A stretch of 64,000 bases of DNA from Bin87 sp034423595 (lineage in GTDB: Bacteria; Chloroflexota; Dehalococcoidia; Lucifugimonadales; UBA3495): NCBI GenBank assembly GCA_965207025.1, contig OZ242258.1, forward strand, positions 2,914,001-2,978,000, given 5' to 3'. Positions 25,142 to 34,719 of this stretch are shown piece after piece. The notes below the pieces were generated by a model, which saw nothing but the letters and a program-made list of their open reading frames with translations, did no database searches and was not told the DNA's origin. Position numbers and translations under genes: made by a program. The first letter of the stretch is position 1. Every line of letters starts with the position of its first letter.

Positions 25142-27088
25142 ATGACCATTTCCACCAAGGCGCCGGCGCAAGCCTCGTCCGTGCCTGCGTCCGCCCATCC
25201 GCTCGACCCGCTGACCGCCGAGGAGATCGCCGGGGCGTCGGCCATCCTGAAGGAACAGCGTCAGTTGGGCCCCCGTGTGCGTTTCGAGACCGTGGTACTG
25301 CGAGAGCCCGACAAAGACGCGGTGCTTCGCTTTCAGCCCGGCGATTCCATCCGCCGGGAGGCGTTCATAGTGGTGCTGGACAACGACGGCCCCGCCACCT
25401 ACGAGGCAGTGGTGTCTCTGGACGAACGGCGCGTCGTCTCATGGCAGCACATCCCCGGCGTGCAACCCCGCGTCATGTTCGACGAGTTCATAGAGTGCGA
25501 GGCTGCCGTGCAGGCCGATCCCCGGTTCCAGGCCGCCATCAAGAAGCGCGGCATCACCGACCCCAGCCTCGTTATGGTCGATCCCTGGTCGGCTGGCAAC
25601 TACGGCTACGAGGACGAGGAAGGCCGCCGGTTGGTCCTTTGCCGCAACTTCGCCCGCTCCACCCCCACCGACAACGGCTATGCCCGCCCCATCGAGGGCG
25701 TCACCGCCGTGGTGGACCTCAACAGCATGGAGGTCGTGAGGGTGGATGATTACGGCATGATGCCCTTGCCTCCGGAGGCCGGCAACTACTCCGCCGAGTT
25801 CGTGGACCGGTTCCGCGACGATCTGAAGCCGCTGGAAATCACCCAGCCCGACGGCCCCAGTTTCCAGGTGGACGGCTGGAAAGTCGTCTGGCAGAAGTGG
25901 CATCTGCGCGTAGGGTTCACGCCCCGCGAGGGCTTGGTAATACACACCGTCGGCTACGAGGACCAGGGCCGCGTCCGCCCCATCCTGTACCGCGCCGCTC
26001 TGTCCGACATGGTGGTTCCCTACGGCGAACCCGGCACGGACCACTATCGCAAAAACGCCTTCGACGCCGGCGAATACGGCATCGGCTCCCTGACCAACTC
26101 GCTGACCCTCGGTTGCGACTGCCTGGGCGAAATCTACTACTTCGACGCGGTGATGAACACCGGCAAAGGCGAGCCCTTCACCATCCCCAATGCAGTGTGC
26201 ATGCACGAGGAGGACTACGGGATCCTGTGGAAGCACACCGACTGGCGCATCGGGCAACCCGAGGTTCGCCGTTCGCGCCGGCTGGTGGTGTCCAGCGTCG
26301 CCACCGTGGGCAACTACGAGTATGGGTTCTTCTGGTATTTCTACCAGGACGGAACCGTCCAGATGGAAATCAAGCTCACCGGCATCATCAACACCTCCGG
26401 CATCCCGGAGGGCGAGGTTCCCAAGTACGGCACTATCGTCGCGCCCCAACTCAACGCCCACATCCACCAGCACTTCTTTAACTTCAGAATGGATATGAGC
26501 GTGGACGGCGAGGACAACACGGTTTACGAGGTCAACACGGTGGCCGAGCCGCCGGGTCCTGACAATCCCCACGGCAACGCATTCTACGCTGAGCAGACCG
26601 CCCTACGGACGGAGTTAGAAGCCCAGCGGGTGATTGACCCGATGCGGGGCCGTTATTGGCTGGTTTCCAACGCCGCAGTTGCCAATCGCCTGGGCCAGCC
26701 CGTCAGCTACAAGCTCATGCCGGGAGAGAACATCCTGCCCTTCGCGCATCCCGACGCCAGCATCATCAAGCGCGCCGGCTTCATGACCAAACACCTATGG
26801 GTTACGCCCTACCATCGAGACGAAATATCGGCTACGGGCCCGTACCCCAACCAGCACCCGGGCGGCGCCGGCCTGCCCAACTACACCAAAAACGACCGGA
26901 ACGTAGAAAACACCGACGTGGTAGTCTGGTACACCCTGGGCTACCACCATGTGCCCAGACCCGAGGACTGGCCCATCTCGCCGGTGGCCTGCTGCGGATT
27001 CAGCCTGAAACCCGTGGGGTTCTTCGACACCAACCCGGTGCTGGACGTGCCGCCCGGCACGCACCACGACGCGGCGTGTTACCACTGA
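25142..27088 (+). CDS. Copper amine oxidase (TPQ type)
   Basis: 648 residues from the ATG at 25142, with GGAGGGTG upstream. VGNYEYGFFWYFYQDG carries Tyr392, the residue expected to become topaquinone, and IYYFDAVMN holds the catalytic-base Asp. NAHIHQHFFNFRMDM supplies the H-x-H copper ligands, with a third His late in the chain. Oxidises primary amines to aldehydes with release of H2O2 and ammonia. No signal peptide is seen, so it is probably cytoplasmic. Followed by a strong terminator. Confidence 0.93.
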   Translation: MTISTKAPAQASSVPASAHPLDPLTAEEIAGASAILKEQRQLGPRVRFETVVLREPDKDAVLRFQPGDSIRREAFIVVLDNDGPATYEAVVSLDERRVVSWQHIPGVQPRVMFDEFIECEAAVQADPRFQAAIKKRGITDPSLVMVDPWSAGNYGYEDEEGRRLVLCRNFARSTPTDNGYARPIEGVTAVVDLNSMEVVRVDDYGMMPLPPEAGNYSAEFVDRFRDDLKPLEITQPDGPSFQVDGWKVVWQKWHLRVGFTPREGLVIHTVGYEDQGRVRPILYRAALSDMVVPYGEPGTDHYRKNAFDAGEYGIGSLTNSLTLGCDCLGEIYYFDAVMNTGKGEPFTIPNAVCMHEEDYGILWKHTDWRIGQPEVRRSRRLVVSSVATVGNYEYGFFWYFYQDGTVQMEIKLTGIINTSGIPEGEVPKYGTIVAPQLNAHIHQHFFNFRMDMSVDGEDNTVYEVNTVAEPPGPDNPHGNAFYAEQTALRTELEAQRVIDPMRGRYWLVSNAAVANRLGQPVSYKLMPGENILPFAHPDASIIKRAGFMTKHLWVTPYHRDEISATGPYPNQHPGGAGLPNYTKNDRNVENTDVVVWYTLGYHHVPRPEDWPISPVACCGFSLKPVGFFDTNPVLDVPPGTHHDAACYH

Positions 27089-27118
27089 CGACGGCATTGC
27101 CGCGGATTGTTACGCCAA

Positions 27119-27147
27119 AGCCTGCTCGTTGTGAGCAGGCTTTTTTT
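27119..27147 (+). terminator. Rho-independent terminator of the amine oxidase gene
   Basis: AGCCTGCTC and GAGCAGGCT with a five-base loop, followed by seven T. It marks the end of the core-like region. Confidence 0.9.
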
Positions 27148-27441
27148 AGAAGACAGAAAAAGTACCCCTAAGAGTACCGTGATGCGAACTTTCCGGTGGG
27201 AGGTCTCCCTCTAAACTAACGAGGGACGCTGAGCCGACTGCGCCGTGAAGCCAACCTGAGATTCTCGGTGTGTCCGGGGGCAAGCAACCGACCTTTGGCA
27301 CACCGCTGACACCGCTAGTTCGCACTCACATTATCCACCCACACTGCACCGAAGGCAAGCCCGGAGCCGGGCCTCCAAGCCGTCACGTCTGGTACTGTAC
27401 CCGGTATCAGGATTCGCAGTTCGGTCCGCGAAGGTGACACA
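27148..27441. other. 294-bp gap at the core/island border
   Basis: No ORF with support. Composition changes from strongly GC-rich to mixed here. I see no tRNA and no obvious attachment-site repeat, although an island border would be expected near this point. Confidence 0.4.
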
Positions 27442-28686
27442 TCAAGAATCGAGGCCATTGGTGAAAATCTTCTGGTGGCCATTACTAGCCCATCCGATTG
27501 CAGGTCTAAAGTCGAAGAAGTCGAAGCCACCTCCTCCTTTCCAGGCGAATTCAGGTGAAATCCCTCCCTGCTCACCGTCTACAACGCGCCTCAGCCTCGG
27601 AACACAGTGGGTGACTGTGTGCTCACCACTTTCTACGCCGAAATAACGCCGCCCCATCTTATGTGCGGTTGCAGCAGTGGTCCCGGAGCCCAAGAATGTG
27701 TCAAGCACGAGATCTCCGGGGTTCGTTGCGATGCCCAGTATTCTGCTTAACAGCGATTCGGGTTTAGGCGTATCAAAGACCTGCTCATCCGGCAAAAGCC
27801 GAAGTAGGTGCTTCTTAGCAAGGTCAGTGGTTCCGACTTCTTCTGCTGTCCACAGGGTATGAGGCGTCAGCCCGAGGTTCGCTTGGGCAAGAAAATGTTT
27901 GATTCTAGGAACCCCGGTGCCATCACGGCCAAACCAGATGTTGTTCTTGGCGATTTCTTGCTCCATCTTGGATTTGGTATAGACCCAGCACCTACCGCTG
28001 GGAGGGACGTGTCTTTTACCATTGGGTGCGACCAGTTCATAGAACTGACTTGGTGTACCGTGCCCCGCCTGTACGTTGGCCGATACCGACTGCCAAGGCC
28101 CTCTGGGGTCATTGTCAGGATTCCTAAACCTGTCTAGGTACTCTTGATTCGTCGGCAGCAGGTTCCTGTGCTCCCGGAAGACTCGGGAGTTCTTTGCATA
28201 GGCGAGGATGAACTCGTTATTGTTGGAAAACACTTTCCTGTTTTCCCGTGTGGTTCTATGCTGCCATACGATGGTTGACAGAAAGTTATCCCTACCGAAG
28301 ATTTTGTCCGCTGCAACCTTCAGGTAGTGAACTTCATTATCATCTATCGAAATCCAGATGCTCCCCTCTTCAGATAGAAATGGCGCTAAAGTCCCGAGAT
28401 GGACTTCCATCTGGCTTAGCCAAGTCTCATGACTGGACCGGTCCAGATAGTGCCAGTAATCCTCTTGGTTGTTGTAAGGTGGGTCGATGTAAATCAAACG
28501 TACCTGACGCTCGTAGGCAGTCCCCAGGGCGTCCAGCACCGAGAGGCTGTCGCCGTGTATAATTGCGTTGCCAGCGCTGCTGTCGCCATAGGACAGTTCA
28601 GCCTGCCATTCGAATCCGAGTTCAGTTAGGTGAATTCTGTTTTTGAGAGTGGTCGGTATCCCGGCCTCATCGGTTTGGTTGAGCAT
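27442..28686 (-). CDS. Site-specific DNA methyltransferase, beta-class (type III Mod-like)
   Basis: 414 residues from the ATG at 28686; the frame is open further upstream but that part overlaps the divergent methyltransferase. LIYIDPPYNNQEDYWHYLDR is motif IV (DPPY) and it precedes LVLDTFLGSGTTAATAHKMGRRYFGVE, motif I, the order of beta-class N6-adenine or N4-cytosine enzymes. The target-recognition region lies between. Probably the modification arm of the restriction locus at 27442-31479. Confidence 0.88.
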   Translation of the reverse strand: MLNQTDEAGIPTTLKNRIHLTELGFEWQAELSYGDSSAGNAIIHGDSLSVLDALGTAYERQVRLIYIDPPYNNQEDYWHYLDRSSHETWLSQMEVHLGTLAPFLSEEGSIWISIDDNEVHYLKVAADKIFGRDNFLSTIVWQHRTTRENRKVFSNNNEFILAYAKNSRVFREHRNLLPTNQEYLDRFRNPDNDPRGPWQSVSANVQAGHGTPSQFYELVAPNGKRHVPPSGRCWVYTKSKMEQEIAKNNIWFGRDGTGVPRIKHFLAQANLGLTPHTLWTAEEVGTTDLAKKHLLRLLPDEQVFDTPKPESLLSRILGIATNPGDLVLDTFLGSGTTAATAHKMGRRYFGVESGEHTVTHCVPRLRRVVDGEQGGISPEFAWKGGGGFDFFDFRPAIGWASNGHQKIFTNGLDS

Positions 28687-28704
28687 TTGAGAACCTCGTT
28701 TACT

Positions 28705-30165
28705 ATGTCTTTGAAAGCTCAGAATGGGGGCGAAGGGGTACCCGAGACGTTGCCGACCCCTGGTGGCGTCGACGCTATCCCACAGACGCCTGAGTCGGCG
28801 ACACAACGGCGACTGTTTCCACCGGAGGGTTCTCCGGGTGGCTTAGGGCATGACACTCGGACTTTTCGGCCAATTCACTACCTTGGAAGTAAGCTACGCA
28901 TGGTCGACGCAATTGTGGATGCGGTCGACAAGGTTGAACCCAGTAAAGGGCGGGTATATGACCTGTTTGCTGGATCTGGGACGGTCTCCGGCGTCCTCGC
29001 GCGGACCCGAAGTGTAACCGCGGTGGATATCCAAGAGTATTCGCGTGTGTTGTGCTCGGCGGTTGTCCATCCAATCGCTGTAAACGGGAGCCAGCACTTA
29101 AGGCTGGAACCCGGAGACACGTCAAGTTTAGCGTATGCGACTGCGGCAATTGTTCATCACGAACAGGAGAGCATCAACTGTGCCCTCTCAGGGTACCCTG
29201 AAAAGCTCAACGATTTCCTTGAGCACTGCTCTCTCATACGGTTCTTGTCTGGTGAATTCCACGGGAGCCAAGCTCTGCGAGAGGCTCTCACCGAGACCGC
29301 ACTGCGATTGAAGGAGGCTGGGCTGGGCGACTCCAGCAGTTCGCTTACGACTCGCATGTTCGGAGGCGTCTACTTCTCATACTCTCAAGCGGTCCAACTT
29401 GATGGATTGCTTGATGCTGCATTTTCCGCCCCCTTACATTGCCGTGACCTGATGCTAGCCGCAATATTGAGCACAGCCAGCGAGATCGTCAACACCATCG
29501 GCAAGCAGTTCGCTCAGCCGATCCGTCCGAAGGACAAGCACGGCGCCACGAAGCGAAACTTGCTGGACAAAATCCAAAAAGACCGTTCAGCCAACGTGCA
29601 GGCGACTTTCCACAAATGGCTACAACGTTACCTGGCCGTCTCCAGGTCCCAAAGACCTCACAGAGTGATCAGGTCAGATTACGCTGAAGCCCTCGCATCA
29701 ATGGAAAACGATACGACGGTCGTGTATGCGGACCCGCCGTACACTAGGGACCACTACAGTCGTTACTACCACGTTTTGGAGACCATGTCACTACGGGATA
29801 ATCCGTCCGTTTCCAGGGTTCGCATAGGCGGAGTTGAGCGTGTCAGTCGAGGAGTTTACCGGGTCCGTCGGCATCAGTCGCCATTCTGCATACCTTCTAA
29901 GGCCGCCGGAGCATTTACAACTTTGTTCGCAGGGGTGGCCCGCAAAGGATTACCTCTGGTTCTTTCCTACTCGCCCTATCGCCAGGGAAGTGACGCCAGA
30001 CCCCGCCTGTTAACGGTCGAAGAAATCACCTCTTTAGCCGAAATCGAATTCAGCAGCGTGAAGGTTGAGAGAGTGGGACCGTTTTCGCACAACAAACTGA
30101 ACAATGCTCGATTGAATAAAGCCCGAACCCAATTCGCCGAGTCTCTCGTTATCTGCCTCCCTTAG
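28705..30165 (+). CDS. D12-class DNA N6-adenine methyltransferase
   Basis: 486 residues from ATG 28705 (a GTG at 28630 is an alternative that would overlap the divergent gene). HYLGSKLRMVDAIVDAV and VYDLFAGSGTVSGVLA are motifs X and I, and TVVYADPPYTRDHYSRYYH is motif IV: the alpha/Dam (MethyltransfD12) order. Larger than Dam, with an added recognition segment of about 150 residues in the middle. Start codons of the two methyltransferases are 18 bp apart and divergent. Confidence 0.88.
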   Translation: MSLKAQNGGEGVPETLPTPGGVDAIPQTPESATQRRLFPPEGSPGGLGHDTRTFRPIHYLGSKLRMVDAIVDAVDKVEPSKGRVYDLFAGSGTVSGVLARTRSVTAVDIQEYSRVLCSAVVHPIAVNGSQHLRLEPGDTSSLAYATAAIVHHEQESINCALSGYPEKLNDFLEHCSLIRFLSGEFHGSQALREALTETALRLKEAGLGDSSSSLTTRMFGGVYFSYSQAVQLDGLLDAAFSAPLHCRDLMLAAILSTASEIVNTIGKQFAQPIRPKDKHGATKRNLLDKIQKDRSANVQATFHKWLQRYLAVSRSQRPHRVIRSDYAEALASMENDTTVVYADPPYTRDHYSRYYHVLETMSLRDNPSVSRVRIGGVERVSRGVYRVRRHQSPFCIPSKAAGAFTTLFAGVARKGLPLVLSYSPYRQGSDARPRLLTVEEITSLAEIEFSSVKVERVGPFSHNKLNNARLNKARTQFAESLVICLP

Positions 30166-30184
30166 CACGCGGTGCTGGGTTCTG

Positions 30185-30955
30185 CTAACCGGCAGCCACG
30201 TCGGGAACTACCAGTGGTAGTGGAGCCGAAGGCCATGTTTGATGAAGCGTGTCTAGATCAGTTCTAACTCTGCGCATCCGGCCAGCCGGTCCCTCCCAAT
30301 GATTCGTAAGAAACGTGGCCAACGTTGTATGGTCCGCATCATGAGGCATCACAATCGTGTACTGGAACTGTTGAGGTTCCAACCGCAAAAACACGCCTAT
30401 GGGTCGCCCATCGTCTTTATTCGGGTAATCTAACCCCATTGCCGCCCCCAATTCGTAACAGTAATTGCTGCTCTTTTTCACTATAGGATTCGCAGTTTCG
30501 TGTTTAGCCTCTCCTTGAGCATCGAGATAAGTGAGGGCAATAACTGCACCTCCGAAGAAGTTAAGGAATACGTCCCTGCTAAAACTCGCTTGTGTCCATC
30601 TGCCTGGCCCGGGAATCTCTGCGACTAGAATGGGATAGTTAACGAGGGAAGCCTCACCTTCCTCGTCTTCAGTCGAGCCAGTCTCGCCCGAGGAGGTTCT
30701 TCTTGGTGTGGTTGGCCTCGACGGGCCTCGTGGGAACGTGAACGGGAGCGCGACACGTACTTTCAATCCTCCGAAAAGGGACTGCGCGTCTGCCAACTCG
30801 TCAGTCCTGTGGTCAGGCGGTGCCTCCGATTGGTCGTTCTCATCTGAAGCGGACGGCGTCGCTTCCTTGGTTAGGTCACGAAGGAGCGGAGCAAATCTCG
30901 CAAGATTTGACTCTGTGACCCGCCGAGCAAAACCCTTTCCAACCTCTTCGCTCAT
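30185..30955 (-). CDS. Unknown protein paired with PLD-fold nuclease
   Basis: 256 residues; its ATG overlaps the stop of the upstream PLD gene (30952-30955), so the two are translated together. The N-terminal third is polar and probably disordered (Ser/Glu/Thr-rich). The remainder has beta-strand-like segments (YPILVAEIPGPGRW, FGGAVIALTYLDAQG, PIGVFLRLEPQQFQYTIVMPHD). No motif recognised. Context suggests a restriction partner, for example a DNA-recognition subunit. Confidence 0.7.
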   Translation of the reverse strand: MSEEVGKGFARRVTESNLARFAPLLRDLTKEATPSASDENDQSEAPPDHRTDELADAQSLFGGLKVRVALPFTFPRGPSRPTTPRRTSSGETGSTEDEEGEASLVNYPILVAEIPGPGRWTQASFSRDVFLNFFGGAVIALTYLDAQGEAKHETANPIVKKSSNYCYELGAAMGLDYPNKDDGRPIGVFLRLEPQQFQYTIVMPHDADHTTLATFLTNHWEGPAGRMRRVRTDLDTLHQTWPSAPLPLVVPDVAAG

Positions 30956-31479
30956 GACTCAGTCCAATAGTTTGTAAAGCAGTACTCTAAACGACCGTAT
31001 AATTCCCTTTCGTCCTCGACGTTAAGACTAAGGGAAATCAGTATATTCGCTTCGATGTTGTCTGCAAGACCCCCATAACTCCAATTAGAGGAGCCGACTA
31101 TTATGAGTGCCTCCTCATTGACCTCGTGGTCGAGGAGATAGATCTTCGGATGGAACGTGCGTCCGCTCTCGTGGTATAGGTAAACAGTTGCATTCGGATA
31201 TGGTTCCAATCGGCCGACCAATTGTTCGATTGCCTGCAAGTCGCTGCCAGAATCTCTTCCGAACGTATCCGCGCCGAAGGTCAAGCTCACGGTTCCTCCT
31301 GAGGACGCGAAGTTGACCAATGCATCCAATAGTTCCCCGGAATTGCCGGAGACTCTGGCAAAGGCTACAGCGGCCCGCAACCTTGTCCAACCTCCCGAAC
31401 TAAGCTCATCGATCAGGCGATGGAATAGGCTCCCATCTTCTGCCGCGTCATACGGAAAAAGTAGAATTTCGGCCTTCAT
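30952..31479 (-). CDS. Phospholipase D-fold nuclease domain protein
   Basis: 175 residues. FHPKIYLLDHEVNEEALIIVGSSNWS is a single H-x-K-x4-D plus G-S-x-N motif as in BfiI, NgoFVII and Nuc. One HKD per chain implies a homodimeric active site. Probably the endonuclease of the adjacent methyltransferases; it could alternatively be a DISARM DrmC-like accessory, but no helicase partner is present. Confidence 0.82.
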   Translation of the reverse strand: MKAEILLFPYDAAEDGSLFHRLIDELSSGGWTRLRAAVAFARVSGNSGELLDALVNFASSGGTVSLTFGADTFGRDSGSDLQAIEQLVGRLEPYPNATVYLYHESGRTFHPKIYLLDHEVNEEALIIVGSSNWSYGGLADNIEANILISLSLNVEDERELYGRLEYCFTNYWTES

Positions 31480-32061
31480 TGGCGTTCACATCTTCCCGGG
31501 CCCTCGGTCCGCAAATGGCACGATGCTATCATGAGCTAACAAGTTACAATGAAGTCAGCTGCTTATATGCCCACCGGAAGTCCCCGGAGGTAGGTGAAGT
31601 TATTTGTTGCCCGTGCCAGTTTCCGAGTAACAGCTTACTGGCACTCAGGACAAATGCAACTGTCGAATGCCTCACCAAATGGGCCACGATCAAGAACCTC
31701 TATTCGCCGGGCACGATATCGACGGAAAACTGCGCCGCCCATGCGCGGTCACTTTGGGTTCATTCAATTCATGCCGAAATGCTAGACGCTAGCTCGCCTC
31801 ACTACAACTCGTCGGAGAAAACGTTGGACCTCTGGGAACGGGATGCCGGGAACCGGGAATGCGGAACCCGGCTTCGCCGTCCGACTCTCAGATGGCCTAG
31901 CTTGGGCTTACATTTGGGCCTCAGTGGATAGCATCGACTTCGGGATGTGTCTAGGGCAACCCGTGAATTGAAGCCCTATGCGCCACTATTTTGGCCCTCG
32001 GAAGCAGAAGAACGCAAGCCTTCGAGGATCACCTTGGACTACTTTTTCTCCAGTTCTCCCT
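31480..32061. other. 582-bp region with no supportable gene
   Basis: Several short open frames occur on the plus strand but none has a ribosome-binding site, recognisable domain or coding-like composition. It lies between the PLD gene and a strip of gene remnants and is probably decayed DNA. Confidence 0.5.
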
Positions 32062-32262
32062 CTACTTTACCGCCATCCGGTACCCCATCCTCGGCTTGGT
32101 GCGGATGGTCCTGGTGTTGGCGGCGGCGTCCCCCGGCTCATGCCGTAGCCTGTCCACCACGTCCCGCAACAGCCAGTCCTCACCGACCCTTTCTGGGCTC
32201 CACGCCTCGCCGGTGCAGTTCGTCGCAGGCCATCACCTGCCTGTCCTGCACCGCCACCTGGC
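32062..32262 (-). pseudogene. Frameshifted winged-helix (OmpR/PhoB-type) C-terminal remnant
   Basis: On the minus strand the frame ending at the stop 32062-32064 reads WSPERVGEDWLLRDVVDRLR, then TRTIRTKPRMGYRM, the recognition-helix and wing pattern of OmpR-type output domains (compare the wHTH of the gene at 36522). The preceding helix (VMACDELHRR) is in a different frame, implying a frameshift near 32213. No receiver domain or start remains. Confidence 0.55.
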
Positions 32263-32315
32263 ATAGCACCGCTTACTCCGTGGTCGCCAGCCCCACCGAC
32301 CCGCCCCGGGACGGT

Positions 32316-32600
32316 TCATCTCTCAAACACCAGAGCAAGCCCTTCAGCACTCTCAATCCTCAACCGTAACTCGTCTACGGAGAATCGCTCCGCGCCAATC
32401 GGGATGTCTTTCATAACGCGTTCCTGCTCGAAAAGACCGGGACCCGGGCAGCCGGCCTCGGTACATGACAACTCTGAAATGGTAAACGATCCCTCGCCCG
32501 CCTCGTAGCTGCCCGAGTAGGCGTTGCATCCGGTGTAACCGGCGATCTCCTTCCCGTCCGCGAGTAATGTAGTTTGCCGTTGCAATTGTGTTTTTTGTAT
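32316..32600 (-). pseudogene. META/HslJ-type domain remnant
   Basis: IAGYTGCNAYSGSYEAG...ELSCTEAGCPGPGLFEQERV...LRLRIESAEGLALVFER matches the META domain (GCN-x-x-x-G-x-Y, then T/C-x-x-C, then a final beta hairpin) found in envelope and motility-related lipoproteins. There is no start, signal peptide or upstream domain; its 5' side runs into a fragment of a metalloprotease in another frame. Confidence 0.6.
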
Positions 32601-32643
32601 GAGAGGTTCTTGATTTCGTCCAGTCTGGTGGGCCTGCCAAGAG

Positions 32644-32766
32644 GTTGCGCTCATCGTACAGCGCCGGACCGAAGCGGGTGTTGATCCCCGTGCTGGTGGA
32701 CTGGTCGTACTGGCTCACCAGAACCCCGTCATACCAGTAGGGACGGTCGCCAGATGGCGTGTACAC
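32644..32766 (-). pseudogene. C-terminal fragment of a third metalloprotease paralogue
   Basis: About 40 residues (YTPSGDRPYWYDGVLVSQYD, then GINTRFGPALYDERN) are nearly identical to the C-terminal module of the gene at 34720-36525 (YTPSGDRRPLRYDGVLVSRY). Both sides are truncated. It shows that a third copy was lost by deletion or recombination next to the META remnant. Confidence 0.75.
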
Positions 32767-32773
32767 CTCAGGC

Positions 32774-34606
32774 CTAGCCTCCCGCCCCCACCCTGCCTTC
32801 CAGCAGGCAGCCGGTATCGTACTCGCCGTGCCCGCCAAACCATATGGGGGTGCACCACGGCTCGAACTCCGCCACCCTGCCGCCCGTAACGGCAACCTCG
32901 TAGCTCCCGTCGTCGCGCCTGGACACCTCCACGCTAACGCCGCCGCCTATGTCGCGCCGGTCGCCGTGTTGCATGATGGAATAGTCGTCCAAGCCCCACC
33001 CCACGTCCGTCGCAGCGTTGGGGTTGCGGGTGTCGTACAGGGCGGGACCGAAGCGGGCATTGACCCCGGCGCCGGTGGTCTGGTCGTAGCGGCTTACCAG
33101 CACCCCCGCATAGCGGAAGGGCCGCTTGCTATCTCGCGCCGGGTCGTAAACCAGGTGGGTTTCGTCGAAATACGCAGGGTTGCGCTCATCCAGCATCTCA
33201 ACCGTCGTGAAGGCATAGGGCCGCCCGGATGAGATTACGAGGAACTGGTTGCCCCTCTTGCGGGGCGGTTGCAGCGTGTAGGTCCCCGATTCCTTGAGGT
33301 GCAGCGCAACCTCAGCCGGGTCAATCCACCCGGCGGCGTAGCGATTGATTGCAAGGGTAGAGGGCATGTCCTGATGCCACCCCAGGGCCGGGGTATGCGA
33401 TATTACCAGCGCGGACATGAAATCGACCACGTTGCTGTAAGGGTCGGGCTCCTCGACCTCGCCGTCCGGGTCGTAGGGTCGCCACACGATCTCGGTGTAG
33501 GAGTGTGGCCACATCATCCAGCCGTGCCCTATCTCGTGCGCCAGCGTTTCCATGTCGGCCTTGCGCAGGCTCACCAGGCCAAACCGTGCGTGGCCGTTGT
33601 ACGCGTCGCCAGCGGCATCCCGGGTCACATCGGTCAGCATGATGCGGTTGAGGCCGCCAGGCGCGCCCTCGTCGCACGGGGGGTATTCCGCCAACTTGCC
33701 CCGGCAATCCATCACGCCGGCCAGCCGCATCTGCTGATTGTGCAGGTCCTTGGGGGAGCCCTCGCCCTCCAGTGGGAAGTCGTTCCCCGGCACGAATTGC
33801 ATCCTTAGCTTGCCCTCGGAGATCTTCTCGAAGTAAGGGGTGACGTGGGTGTTCAGGATGTTCACCGCCTCGTCCATGCTCATCGTCTCCCGCCGCCCGT
33901 CGTCCTCGAACCAACCCGGGGCGTCGGGCGGCACCCTGGCAATGTCTACGGTGATCGTCAGGTCGCCAAGGGAGAAGTAGGTAGGGTCAACGGGCGGGTC
34001 CAGATGGGTGCGGTCGGGATACTTGGCCATGGGCGCGCAGCCCTCGAAGCCCATGAATCCGTAGCGGATATAGCTGCCGTTGCCGAAGTATTTGATAAGT
34101 GATAGCGGGTCGGCCCCGCCCAGATCGGTCATGCCCGCCTGTATCCACGGGGACGATTCCTTGGCGGGCTGCACGCACGTGTATGGCTTGGATTCGCGCC
34201 ACCAGGGTTGGGGCTCCAGTGCGTCGTTCCAATAGGAGAACGGATCGTCCGCCGGCCTCTCCTTGGTGTCGATCGTGGGCGTGGCGTCGGGCAATGGCGC
34301 CGGGGCCGCCGTGGGCACCGGCGTGTTCGTAGGCGTTGCCGTAGGCGCCGGTGTGGCCGTAGGCGTCGCCGTAGGAACCGGCGTGATGGTAGGGGTTGCC
34401 GTGGGCTCCCGGGTGGGCGTCGGCGTTTCGTCGGTGCAGGCAACCACCACGACGACCGACATGGCCAACAGGACCAGGAGGGGCGGGAGGAGGCGCAGCG
34501 GCAGGGCACGCATCAGGGCGCCCCAGACCCCTGAAGGGTGTGCCACCCGAACGGTCAGCTCCGTGGAGCGTTTGAATCCCTTGATTCTGGCACCCTTAGA
34601 GCTCAT
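32774..34606 (-). CDS. Lipoprotein zinc metalloprotease-like protein, paralogue 2
   Basis: 610 residues at most; an ATG at 34513 (MRALPLRLL) gives a better signal peptide. LLVLLAMSVVVVVAC is a lipobox signal, followed by a Thr/Pro-rich spacer of about 60 residues (PTATPTATPAP repeats). The body has LAHEIGHGWMMWPHS, an HExxH zincin motif with a further His seven residues on. The C-terminal part carries RYDQTTGAGVNARFGPALYD. It lies 113 bases downstream of its paralogue. Probably an extracellular, membrane-tethered peptidase; family not certain (M6-like). Confidence 0.7.
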   Translation of the reverse strand: MSSKGARIKGFKRSTELTVRVAHPSGVWGALMRALPLRLLPPLLVLLAMSVVVVVACTDETPTPTREPTATPTITPVPTATPTATPAPTATPTNTPVPTAAPAPLPDATPTIDTKERPADDPFSYWNDALEPQPWWRESKPYTCVQPAKESSPWIQAGMTDLGGADPLSLIKYFGNGSYIRYGFMGFEGCAPMAKYPDRTHLDPPVDPTYFSLGDLTITVDIARVPPDAPGWFEDDGRRETMSMDEAVNILNTHVTPYFEKISEGKLRMQFVPGNDFPLEGEGSPKDLHNQQMRLAGVMDCRGKLAEYPPCDEGAPGGLNRIMLTDVTRDAAGDAYNGHARFGLVSLRKADMETLAHEIGHGWMMWPHSYTEIVWRPYDPDGEVEEPDPYSNVVDFMSALVISHTPALGWHQDMPSTLAINRYAAGWIDPAEVALHLKESGTYTLQPPRKRGNQFLVISSGRPYAFTTVEMLDERNPAYFDETHLVYDPARDSKRPFRYAGVLVSRYDQTTGAGVNARFGPALYDTRNPNAATDVGWGLDDYSIMQHGDRRDIGGGVSVEVSRRDDGSYEVAVTGGRVAEFEPWCTPIWFGGHGEYDTGCLLEGRVGAGG

Positions 34607-34719
34607 ACAGTTTCCTCTTTTCTACAAGTAGTCATGCCCCGAAGCCCGTGGCATCCCGGTCTGCCTCATCGTCTTCGATTCTCGCTGAGCTTCCAGCGCA
34701 GCAACCCGAGGGACGCGCT

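Noticed and set aside
27148..27441. tRNA or attachment site at the island border
   Set aside because: No cloverleaf or direct repeat could be identified by eye in this stretch.
27442..31479. DISARM system
   Set aside because: A PLD protein and methyltransferases are present, but no DrmA helicase or DrmB (DUF1998) is found.
31479..31931. 150-codon plus-strand frame
   Set aside because: No ribosome-binding site, no domain, overlaps the PLD gene start, and composition is not protein-like.
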